From Daedaleopsis sinensis (Eukaryota > Basidiomycota > Agaricomycetes > Polyporales > Polyporaceae): 64,000 nucleotides of DNA. Position numbers and translations under genes: made by a program. The first letter of the stretch is position 1. Each line of letters begins with the position of its first letter. The notes under the pieces were generated by a model. It made no database searches, had not been told where the DNA came from, and worked only from the letters and a program-made list of their open reading frames with translations. The stretch covers positions 2,356,001-2,420,000 of the forward strand of contig CM066304.1 of NCBI GenBank assembly GCA_033807695.1, in the 5' to 3' direction. Shown here piece after piece: positions 55,168-64,000 of the stretch.

Positions 55168-55789
55168 CTAGAAGTAGTTATGGCCGCGCAGGGCGGACAG
55201 CTCGGCGTTGAGGGTCTCCCGTTCGGCCTCCAGGTCCCGGATATGTTCGTCAAGCGCAAGCGCGAGAAGGATCCCCTCCCCTTCGGCGCGGTCGGCGGTA
55301 CGGCGGAGGGTACGGAGTTCAACCAGGGACCGCTGGGCGATGGCACGTTGGGTCACGACCTGGTCGATGCGAAGAAGGCGGCGGTCGGAGGCCACACGGT
55401 TCTGGAAGGTGAGGAAGGCATCACGGCCGAAATCACGCCAGCCGTCCAGGGTGGCTCTCTCGACGCGAGCAATGAAGGCGGCCAGGACGGAAGCGGAGGC
55501 GCCGACGAGGGCAAGCGCGCCCTACGGACTACGTCAGGCGTGGCTAGAGGGAGGCGGACGGAGGGCGTCTCACCACCATGTCGGCCAGGGCGACCAGCTC
55601 GGTTTCCACGCCCTGCAGTTGCCCCTCGGACCCCGCATCGGCTAGGACCTCGAATTCGACAACGGCGCGCTCGAGCTGTCGGGCCGCCAGCGCGTGCGCA
55701 CGGGCCAGCATGTCCGGGTTCAACGGGCTGCTCGGGAAGGGCTGCGCGCGGAGGTTCGGGAAGGCGTCACGGGTGGGAGTTCCGTTCAT
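55168..55789 (-). CDS. Antisense gene 3 in the gypsy element: coiled-coil protein
   Basis: Two exons: ATG at 55789 (MNGTPTRDAFPNLRAQPF; RAHALAARQLERAVVEFEVL) and, after a short intron of about 54 bases (M|GTGGTGAG ... GTCCGTAG), a second exon containing GALALVGASASVLAAFIARV, an Ala/Val-rich helix that could be amphipathic or membrane-associated, then a coiled coil (LALDEHIRDLEAERETLNAE) ending SALRGHNYF at 55168. About 190 aa. Family unknown. The reading continues with no stop across the join. Confidence 0.6.
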
Positions 55790-55864
55790 GGTCAAGGTGG
55801 AGGAAGCCCGTCAGTCCAAACTGCCGTCCCTTTATACCACGCAGAGGGACCGGGGACGGTCCCG

Positions 55865-55882
55865 ATTTCAGTTGGGGGGAGA
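55865..55882 (+). promoter_or_regulatory. 3' polypurine tract of the gypsy element
   Basis: ATTTCAGTTGGGGGGAGA directly before the TG of the 3' LTR; primes plus-strand DNA synthesis. An identical copy lies at 51028-51045. Confidence 0.85.
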
Positions 55883-57355
55883 TGATGCGCCCCGTAGTGG
55901 CGCCAGCCCCGCTTTTCGCGCCATCGCCGATATACGGCGATGCCTACTACGACACGCTGGCCAGGACGGAGTCCCTGCCCTCGATCTCCCACTCCAGGAC
56001 CACCACATCCCTCCGACAAGGCGGTCGGAGGGGACGCCTCATGCGGCCCACGCAGCGCGCGAGGCCTCCGGCCTCCAACGGGCGCGACGCCCTTCCCTCC
56101 AACGGGCCGCGCCCGTAGGAGGCTTGCGAGTGTTCCCCGCAGCCCCGGCAGGAGGCTGGGCAGCAGCCTGAGGACCGCTCCGACACCCGAGACCAGAGCG
56201 GGCCGCAGTTTAGGTTACAGGCATCGTGCGGGACCGATGACACGCTAGTCGCAGGCGGAGGCGGCGGTGCAGGGGTCCAGGCGTAGCCGTTCCTGACCGT
56301 TCTACGAGACCAGGCGGTAGGACCCGACTGGCGCCCAGGCCGAGGGTTTAGCCACGGTTCCGCCTCCTCGCGGAACTGCGACAAGGCGGGTTCGAGGTAG
56401 TTTCAGGAGACACTGGAGAGTAGGGCAGAGGGTTACGAGCGGGCGGACCACGCTGGAGGCTCCGGATTGGACGAGGTTCGAGGTACCGCACGGGACGGTA
56501 GCAGTAGATAGGATGCCCGCGTACAGGACTTGTAGGCTCAGATCCCCCATCCCCCACATCTAGTGTTGTGCTTTGCCCGGCCTCAGGCCCTCAGGCCGGC
56601 AAAGCCGGGCCCGCACAGGCCGGGCCAAGCCAGGCCAGCCAATAGGGCTTCGGACGGCCTGACGGCCTGGCTTGCAGCTCATGAGGCCCCGGGCCAGGCC
56701 GGCAAGCCGTGGCCCACCTTGTGGGCGCTCCGAGGGCGCTTATGATACTGAATCTGGCCGGAAAGGGGTCATTGACCACATTTTTTGTGCTCGGTGGCAC
56801 ACAAATGGGTTGATTCGGTCCGAGAAAGCAATATAAGTGGTGTGTGAACAATTAAGTAATGTAATTTGTCAGCACAACTAACTAGTACTAATATCTATCT
56901 ATCCTTGTGGCCGTGTACCTCAGGCCCGGGCCTGAGCCAAAGCCGGCCGGGCCAAGCCGTGCCATACGGCCTACGGCCTGGCCTGACCCTTCTGGAAGCC
57001 TAGGCCGGCAGAGGCCGGGCCCAAGCCCCGGGCTTCCAGGCCAAGCCGGGCCCGCACAACACTACCCACATCCATACAGGCGCGAGCCCAGCGGTCCGAC
57101 GCACTCGACGACCTCGCTGTCGAGCCCGTCCTCGGTGTGATCTCCTTCGAGCCCCGTCCTTCCACGTGCTCCGCCCGTCGTAGTTCCCTGTCCCCTTCTC
57201 GATCCCTCGCTCTCCGGCCTTCGACGTGCGCGTCTCGTCGTAGTTGTTCGTTCCAGTTGCTCGGGAACCAGAGGTCCACCTCGCACCCTTCGGAGCGTCT
57301 GCCCGGTGTTGTGTCTGCTGGGTTTTCCTAGTAGATCGCCGGTGCCCTCCCATCA
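55883..57355 (+). repeat. 3' LTR of the young gypsy element, split by a MITE
   Basis: Same 961 bases as the 5' LTR with about five substitutions, interrupted at 56561-57064 by the MITE plus an 8-base duplication. Confidence 0.92.
56561..57064. mobile_element. hAT-type MITE in the 3' LTR
   Basis: 504 bases. Inverted ends TAGTGTTGTGC / GCACAACACTA fit the hAT terminal pattern, and CCCACATC is duplicated on both sides (56553-56560, 57065-57072), the 8-base duplication of hAT elements. The other LTR keeps the single unoccupied CCCACATC. The interior is made of GGCC-rich imperfect palindromes near both ends and AT-rich DNA in the middle; there is no transposase gene, so it depends on an hAT transposase elsewhere. 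Confidence 0.92.
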
Positions 57356-57458
57356 ACGCGCCGTTTCTTTCCACTCGCTCCTTCGCACGCGCATCCTGCG
57401 CGATCTCTTTCATTATATTTCTTCTTGATTACTTGCATGTACCGACCGCTGCTCGGTC

Positions 57459-57560
57459 GAGAGGGGGAGGATGTAAAGGCCGCAGGGCGTTGATACGATG
57501 TATTAACGCCTAGTGGCTGTGAGCATAATTCTGGGCCAAGTGTGCAGTAGTTTGTATAAA
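57459..57560 (+). repeat. Possible polypurine tract and LTR start of the older gypsy element
   Basis: GAGAGGGGGAGGA (57459-57471) followed by TGTAAAGGCCGCAGGGCG resembles the 3' end of gypsy elements (polypurine tract then TG). It lies on the far side of the young retrotransposon in the orientation expected for the old pol fragment ending at 42340. The LTR is not complete. Confidence 0.4.
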
Positions 57561-57597
57561 CAGTGGTGACTACAGGTGCAAGTGAGGCCCCAATGGC

Positions 57598-58190
57598 GAG
57601 ATCCAGAAGTACAAAGCCCAACTCATTGTGAAGGGCTTCACATAGGTTGAAGGTGTAGACTACACAGACATGTTCGCGCCTGTTACAAATTTCTCCAGCA
57701 TCTGCATGCTCCTTATGTGTGCAGCAAAGGAGGACCTGAGAGATTCACCAGATGGATGTCAAGTCAGTGTTCCTGAACAGTGATCTCAATGGAGAAATCT
57801 TCATGGAGTGCCCGCCTGGTTTCCGCAAGGACAAGACCACGGTCTGGAAGCTCTGGAAGTCTCTCTACGGTCTCAAGCAAGCGAGCCGTGAGTGGTACAA
57901 AAAGCTCCGCACGCTCTTCGAGGACGCCGGCTACACGCGCAGCGACGCCGACCACGGCGTGTTCTTCAAGCAGATTGATGGCAAACTCATCATTGTTGCC
58001 GTATACACGGACAATGTGCTCATCCTTGGCACGAAGGATGATGCCACCGCCGCACCTCGTCAAAGAAGAGCTCAGAGTCCCTAACGAGATGACCCGAGTC
58101 GGCCACGCGCACTGGATCCTCAGCATGCAGATCGAGGACCACACACACCGCAACATCACCCTCTCTCAACAGTATGTGAATCGCTAGCAC
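57598..58190 (+). pseudogene. Ty1/copia reverse transcriptase relic
   Basis: Pieces of copia RT: KYKAQLIVKGFT-stop-VEGVDYTDMFAPVT, then after a frame change MDVKSVFLNSDLNGEIFMECPPGF, KLWKSLYGLKQASREWY and YTDNVLILG (the YxDD-type motif, degenerate here). The stop TAG (57643-57645) replaces the Gln of the family's KGFTQ motif. No gag, integrase or LTR seen. A short dead fragment. Confidence 0.85.
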
Positions 58191-58767
58191 GAATGGCACA
58201 CTACCTTTGGACAATACAATCAAGAATAATGGTCCACTGATGGTACCCATTTAACAATGTTTAGTGGTAATTACTATAGTAAGGTATCTATACTGAGTTG
58301 TGTGGCAGCAGTCGTACAGCAGTGTAGTAATTGATGGCCATGTCCGAAGTCGAGGGAGTGACCGTGATGCGAGTGTTCCATATTGTATTTAACCACGACC
58401 AAGCCCGGGCCCACGACTCGGAGAGCGGACATGCACACAAACAATCAACAGTGTTGGGACGTAACGCGGAAGGCTACAAAGAGATTCTCATGCTACAGAA
58501 AAGCATACGTACTACAGAGATGTAGAGGAGCAGAAGACGGGAGACGAGACAATAACAGCGACAGGTCGTTGGACCGAAGCCAGACATAGACAGACATACA
58601 CCTCCACCCCCGTATCACCGCACACCCACGGGCCCTAAACAGACCGGACATCCCCATGCCTCACGCCCGGAGACTGAGCCTCAGCTCAAGCCCAATCGGA
58701 CCAGCCTCATCCCGATTCCGACTCTGACATCGGTCTACCCAAACGCAGACACGCATCATAGCACGCA
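58191..58767. other. Spacer between copia relic and transcription factor gene
   Basis: No gene. The part next to 58768 should be the 3' untranslated region of the minus-strand transcription factor gene. Confidence 0.5.
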
Positions 58768-61700
58768 CTAGAACTGCGGGAACCCTGCTCCTGCTCCGGC
58801 ACCCTGTTGCTGTGCCTGTTGATGCTGCCGCTGCTGCTGTTGCTGTTGCTGTTCCACGAACCCGTCCTGGCGGAGGTTCCCCTGGGCGTCGAAGAAGCCC
58901 GTCTCGCGCATGAGCGATTGCCACTGCTCACCAAACTCCCCGTGTGCGAACGATTGGTCGAATATCTCCGCGGGGAATGCGGTGTTCCCGAAAAACAAGG
59001 ACGGGTCCCCGAGCGGCCCGCCCGCGTTCGCGTCGGGGAGCACGTTCAGGAACTGCAGCGCGTCACCCGAGAGCGACTGCGCGGCCGCTTCTAGCGGATG
59101 CGATGGCGATGGGTGTGCAGGCATCGCGCCAGCGAGGGGCTGCGGCTGCAAGGCGGAGAACGGGGGGGAGGTCGGGAAGGGGGCCGGGCTCGATTGTGGC
59201 TGCGATCCTGGCGTGGAGCCGGGGGCAGCGGTAGGGTCAACGTCCATGAAGGAAATGGAGGCGTCTGCCGGGAAGAGCGAGAGGTACTCCATCAGCGACG
59301 GGTGGACGTTCGACATTTGCTCCTCGACGGTCTGTGGGAGAGGCACGCCATCGTCGCTCGGGGTCGTGGCCGTCTGTGGCGTAGGAGCCGGGGTTGTGGA
59401 AGTGGTCGTGGAAGTGGAAGCGGTCGGGGTCGGAGAGTAGGGCACGGCGTTCTCGTCTCGAGGCTTGGAGGGGACGCGGTTGCGTTGGCGGGAGAGAAAC
59501 TTGTTAGTCACGACGCGGGTCTGCCCGCCGAAGATGGCGAGCTCGTCCTGGAATTCATCCTCCGGGCCTATCCGGAGCTGGATGTTTAGGGACGACGGCG
59601 ACAGGTGGCGGTTCCGGTATTCGCTGAATGCGCGCAGCGCGCGTTCCTTAAGCTTGCGGAGTATCGGCTATACAGCGTGGAAGCGGTCAGTCAGTTGTGA
59701 ATACATTCACGTAGCGGGTAGTAGGCATGAGCATGCGGACGTGGCTGGGATGCGAAGAGAGGCGTAAGCGTGGGTGGAAGACGCACCAGAGCTTGTCGCG
59801 CGCGGAGGTTCTTCTGAGCCCCACGCTCGAAGAATTCAACCGCGACGTCCAGATCCGCAAGCGCGCTTGGGGCCATGGTCGCATTGGGCGAACGTGTGAC
59901 GGTGCTACCCAAGATGACCTACATCACACGAGGGCAAGAAACCGTCAGCACCCGTCGCAAACCCTCTGGCGCATGGGCTGGATAGCAGAGTGGGGAAATT
60001 GACGAACAGCGGCTGAGAATGCGTGGGTCCACATGCCCCAGAAGCGGCAGCATAGCTCCGGACTGCTAAGCAGGTCAGATCATGGTCACGGTTAGCACAA
60101 TGAGAAGTAGGTGCATGCCTTCGGGTCCAGTGGTGGAGGAAGCTTCGTAGCAAAATGGAAGCACATCGATTGGCCGCTAGGAAGGACGGCGCGTACGGGC
60201 TTGCCAGCGGATTCGTCGGGTAATCGAGGAGAGCCTGAGCAAAGAATGTTCGATGGATAATGATCATGGCTACAGTGCGAATCAGTCAAGAGCACATGAG
60301 AGTTGTCTCGGGAGGACACGTACTAATGCTCCGGAAATGGGAGAGGAAGAAGGATTTCAGGACGATCGATGGATTGTGGTAGTTGTCTTCCTCCGGTCGG
60401 AGGTACAAGCGTACGTTAGGGAGAGTCGTCTGCCTGATTTGACGGTCATATTCGAGTACTTGGGCATATGACGGTGCTTTCGCAGCGAGCATGCCGTCGA
60501 TCATGCCAGACCATACGGTTTTGGCGAAGTTGTGTTTGAATGGCCAATCTAAAAGTATACATAAGCCTCCGTTAGTAGCCTAGATCAGTGTCTAGGGCAC
60601 GACTAGTACGAACATCCATGCAGGTTCGACCCGTCATCATCCGGTAACTCTGCTTCGTCGTCGTCAGGTATCTCGCAATCGATATGATGTTGAGTCAAGG
60701 CAGGTGGACGACCGAGGGACATGCACTACATTGGATGAGATTAGTGGCACGGTGAAGAGAACGACGCAACACGCACATGGATCACTTCAGCAGTGAACAG
60801 CTCCCAGAACAGGTTCCGTCGACGCTGGACACGCTTGTTGTCCAGCTTCCATTGTGCACTATCGCGGTCTGCAGTCACCCCTTCAGTGTCGTGCATTTAT
60901 GAACATAGGGAACGACGGACGTAATCCGACCTGTCAGACCACAAGACCTTGAGCGATTCGTGTCTCATACTTTTACAACATGCACTTACGCTTTGTGCTA
61001 TCTTCGCCGCGATCGAGATGATTCGCCAAGCGCTCTCCATAGAGTATCGCGAGCTACATAGACTGTGGTACTGCCCCATGAGGAGCAAGGCTTGTACGGT
61101 TTCGATCTCCGGAGAGTCAAAGATGGAGCGTAACGACAGTGCGGCCCTTCCTAGACGGTAGTATAGCTCGGCCTCAGCGCTGCAGGCCGGCAAAGTCAAG
61201 TCGACCAGTGAGCCAAGGGCGAAGACAAAGAAGAGCGTAGCGAGTGTGATAGCGCATTTCCCCTCGTCGTCGGAGCCATCTCGATGATAGCTCTTCTTGG
61301 TAGGGTCCTTCCTGCAGTTGTAGATCGGAACGAGCACCTCGTCGATGAGTTCGTCCCGTTTGATTGGCCGAGACCACCAGGTGAGATGCTCAAAGTACGT
61401 CTCGCACAAAGCCCATGCCCGTGTCTGAGGCGGTAGATGAGCCTCTATTCGCTCGATCAGCTCGTCGCTTCCATCTTCGATGATCGTCAAGGGAAATGTC
61501 AAGGAGAGATTAGCGAGTTCTGGCTCAAGACCAGGGGGTGCCTCTCCTTCCACGTCAACGATGGTAGTCTGTACGTATGAATAGTGAGGCTTTGGAACCT
61601 CACAGAGAAGGACAAACCTACCGAGAGCATCGTCTATCGAGCACGCGCAGAGAGCATGAATAGACTTGAGCCTAGCGGAAACGCCACATTGGATGAACGC

Positions 61701-62505
61701 ACCTCGGAACCCGCCGATCGCCCGAAGTATTTGGACTCTCCATGCTCTCCAACAGTCAATGTGCCTAGGGCGTCTATGCTCTTCGATATGGCATCCCGAT
61801 GGTTCTCGTCGTCGACTGTCCTCCGTACTTCAGGCCCAAACTTGACACTGAGCAGCTCGTCGCGGAGGAGAGGATGGCGCTCATGGGAGATGCCTGCCTG
61901 GAAGATGGCAAGGGCGTCTTCGAGCTGCCGTATACGCTCGCTCATCTCTGAGATCTTCCGGTGTAACTGGTCTGTATCGGCGAGGATGAACCTGTGACAT
62001 GATGGGCGCAGAGCATGCTTTGGCGTGAGCAACACATGCTTTAACGAAGCGGCGTCCGCGACTCGGGCACCGATCGGACGGCCGGCGAATGCGGACACAC
62101 GGACGGCTCACCTAGTGCCTTGTCCCGCAGAGAGACTCCCTGCGGACATAGATGTAGTTAGCCAGCCGATAGCGCAGAAGACGGACACACAGAAGTAATC
62201 ACGCACCATTGGGACATATGGACGTGCAACCGCGGCGGACACAAGACCCGCATGGTATCTTCTTGTCGCACTTGAGCTTGAGCCTGTTATCGCGCGAGAG
62301 GTCAATCCGCGCGTCGCGAACCCTCGAGCAGGCAGCAGGATGGAAGGGAGGAACAGGAAAGGAAAGAGGATGGCGAGTGCGACCTGGCTAGTCTAGGCAC
62401 GCACCTTCGGCACTCGGCGCACGATATCTCGCCCCTGGCCCGCTTGAGCTCGATCTCGTCGTCGTTGCTGGCCTTGCGCAAGTTACGCCGTGGTTCTGCA
62501 GGCAT
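58768..62505 (-). CDS. Zn2Cys6 fungal transcription factor
   Basis: Multi-exon minus-strand gene, ATG at 62505 (MPAEPRRNLRKASNDDEIEL). The binuclear zinc cluster is split by the first intron: CAEC-RRLKLK-C-DKKIP-C-GS-C-VRRGCTSI-C, a canonical spacing for six cysteines binding two zinc ions. A coiled-coil dimerisation segment follows (QLHRKISEMSERIRQLEDAL), then KYFGRSAGSE and the fungal-specific regulatory domain (ELYYRLGRAALSLRSIF; SMESAWRIISIAAKIAQS; RVQRRRNLFWELFTAEVIH; MSLGRPPALTQHHIDCEIP). The Ser/Thr/Pro-rich C-terminal part ends in a Gln-rich tract (QQQQQQQRQHQQAQQQ) and FPQF, likely an activation region. It acts in the nucleus; target genes unknown. Exon borders between 61640 and 61560 are uncertain (donor GAG|GTGCGT at about 61709). 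It is the only clearly intact ordinary host gene here. Confidence 0.85.
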
Positions 62506-64000
62506 GGTGGAGGGGTGTGGATGAGAGAGCGAGAGAACAAGAGCGCACAAAACGAGGAGGGCAAGAAGGGATTAGGAGGCCGAAACGCGTCGCATGTGCT
62601 CCGAACTCCGAGCTCGAACAACGTCAGCACGGGCGTCCGTTCGACGACGCCTCTCCGGTAAATGCGGAATGGTTACCGCCTGCTTGACTCACCCGCGGAA
62701 ACACGGTCTCCGAAATCCGCCCCCGACTCTCGACGCTGACACATCCCGCCCCGTCTCGTATCTCTACTCTGAAGGCCGAGCAGCATACCCCATCGCCGGC
62801 CTTGCCAATACTCCAGCATGTCTTCGCAATATGAGCACTTCCCAGCTCCCAGAATGCCGGAGGATCACACACTAGCCGTGTCGCTCCGTCGGACCACAGA
62901 CCGCACTCACCGGTTCGCAAGAAACACCATGGAAGCGCAAGGGGACCGGGCAGGCTTTTGCGCGCGGCCAGGGATTTCTAGAAGCACAGTGACCGAAGGC
63001 TGAGATAGACGAACATCTTGTACGTATCCAACTCAATCTCTTCCCGGCGAAGCGCGTGCCAACGGGGCTCTTCGGACATCCTCGAGGTCCTCGACATATC
63101 ACATTCGTCACGGCAACGCACAATGCACCGCGTTCCGAATCCCCGCACGACTGATCACTCCGTCACTTTAGTGCGCCAGCCATTCATCGGACTTTGAGAG
63201 TGGATACCTGCGTCGCGACAAGCTGAATCGTGCTCAAGTGGCAATCCTACATCGACATCACCCATCTCATCATGGCGGTCATGACATGAGAACGGGAGAT
63301 AACAGTACCCCATCTTAAACCCTCTCCCTGGCCCTCCACACCATCCCAGCCCGTTGACAGATCGACCCTGCACAACGTAAAGACAGGTCCATTGCACCTA
63401 TCTAAACCCCCAGCGGCAAGCACGTACTGAATTGCGCCACTCGAATACACTGTTGTACGGACCGATATCGTAATTCGATTCATCCCCCCACCCCCACACA
63501 CATCCATAGTGTGAAGTCTGCCACATAGACGCCACTCGTAACACCATGCATATGGCGGCATCTCTACTAAGTATAGGGCCTAAATCGACCTGAACCGCAA
63601 TTCGCCCGACTCCAAGAACGAAGCGGAAGAACTCCGGGCTACCGGTGGCCGGTGACGACTCGAGCTTGACACGTAGCAGTGGGTGGACAAGCCTGAGTTC
63701 TGCAGAGGCAACACGTAACCATACACATACAACGCGATAACAAGAAAAGAGGACGGGGCGGACGACGGACACCAATACTAGCTGTGTGTAAGTATAAGTA
63801 TACTCGTGCTGCTACGTGGGATCGACAGCAGTGGATTCGACAAGATCGCGGGGAGGAGACTACGAACACAGCAATGACGACGGGAACCGGTAACGTTAAG
63901 CTAATTCGAACGAAGAACGAAGGGGGGTAATCGATCTTGGAGGGTGTGCGCGCCCCTGCGACCGGTCTGGAGATCTAAGGTAGTGGTAATTCAATACGTA
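62506..64000. other. Upstream region of the transcription factor gene
   Basis: About 1.5 kb without a gene I can support; short frames on both strands lack domains and splice structure. The first several hundred bases should contain the promoter and 5' untranslated region of the minus-strand gene. No TATA box could be assigned with confidence. Confidence 0.5.

Larger units (their letters stand above)
43086..57355 (+). mobile_element. Young Ty3/gypsy LTR retrotransposon with antisense gene block
   Basis: 14.3 kb including a 504-base MITE and its 8-base duplication. LTRs 43086-44046 and 55883-57355 are both 961 bases once the MITE is discounted, begin TGATGCGCC and end CCCATCA, and differ at about five positions. 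A 4-base ACGC flanks both sides (43082-43085; 57356-57359). Order RT-RNase H-integrase defines Ty3/gypsy. Gag, protease and pol frames are open. It has inserted into the 3' part of the older gypsy element. Confidence 0.92.

Noticed and set aside
56580..56750. GC-rich ORF (MLCFARPQALRPAKPG...) within the MITE
   Set aside because: It falls in GGCC-rich palindromes of a non-coding MITE.

Overview
This is a nuclear window from a filamentous fungus, almost certainly a mushroom-forming basidiomycete (Agaricomycete). The genes have many short (about 45-60 base) introns with GT..AG ends and CTRAY branch points. The transposase, oxygenase and transcription-factor families are those known from Agaricomycetes. 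About 56 kb of the 64 kb is nested transposable elements; the only clearly intact ordinary host gene is a Zn2Cys6 transcription factor near the right end.

Left half (1.9-33.4 kb): two related giant DNA transposons, one inside the other. Each carries the same four genes between long terminal inverted repeats: a KDZ transposase with an N-terminal CxC2-type cysteine cluster, a divergently transcribed TET/JBP-like 2-oxoglutarate/Fe(II) dioxygenase, a small basic protein ('X', 205-275 aa), and a large nuclear-looking protein with an HMG-box-like segment ('Y'). The outer copy is element A (1942-33365). The inner copy, element B (10212-28096), lies in opposite orientation inside a coding exon of A's dioxygenase gene, flanked by a 7-base target duplication. 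Element B in turn holds an apparently complete PIF/Harbinger transposon (23182-27395, 3-base duplication) with its DDE transposase and a Myb/SANT-like partner. Association of KDZ transposases with TET/JBP genes in fungi is established knowledge (Iyer and colleagues, PNAS 2014). X and Y as conserved passengers are the less described part. Both transposases and both Y genes are broken, at different places; both X genes and B's dioxygenase are open, B's dioxygenase having one weak splice donor.

Middle (33.4-43.1 kb): a 2OG-Fe(II) oxygenase gene that may have lost its 5' end, a decayed Helitron Rep fragment abutting a third, solitary KDZ-type terminus, and a decayed Ty3/gypsy pol fragment followed by one extra ORF.

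Right half (43.1-57.4 kb): a young Ty3/gypsy retrotransposon with two 961-base LTRs differing at about five positions. Gag, protease and pol occupy three frames, each -1 to the previous. Between pol and the 3' LTR lie 4.8 kb with three intron-containing genes on the opposite strand, bounded by two identical 18-base polypurine-tract motifs. Its 3' LTR carries a 504-base hAT-type MITE; the 5' LTR preserves the empty site. Beyond it are a copia relic (57.6-58.2 kb), the transcription factor gene (58.8-62.5 kb, minus strand) and its upstream region.

All gene models were made by eye: splice sites come from reading-frame continuity and comparison between copies A and B, not from transcripts. Family names are from motif recognition; no database search was possible.
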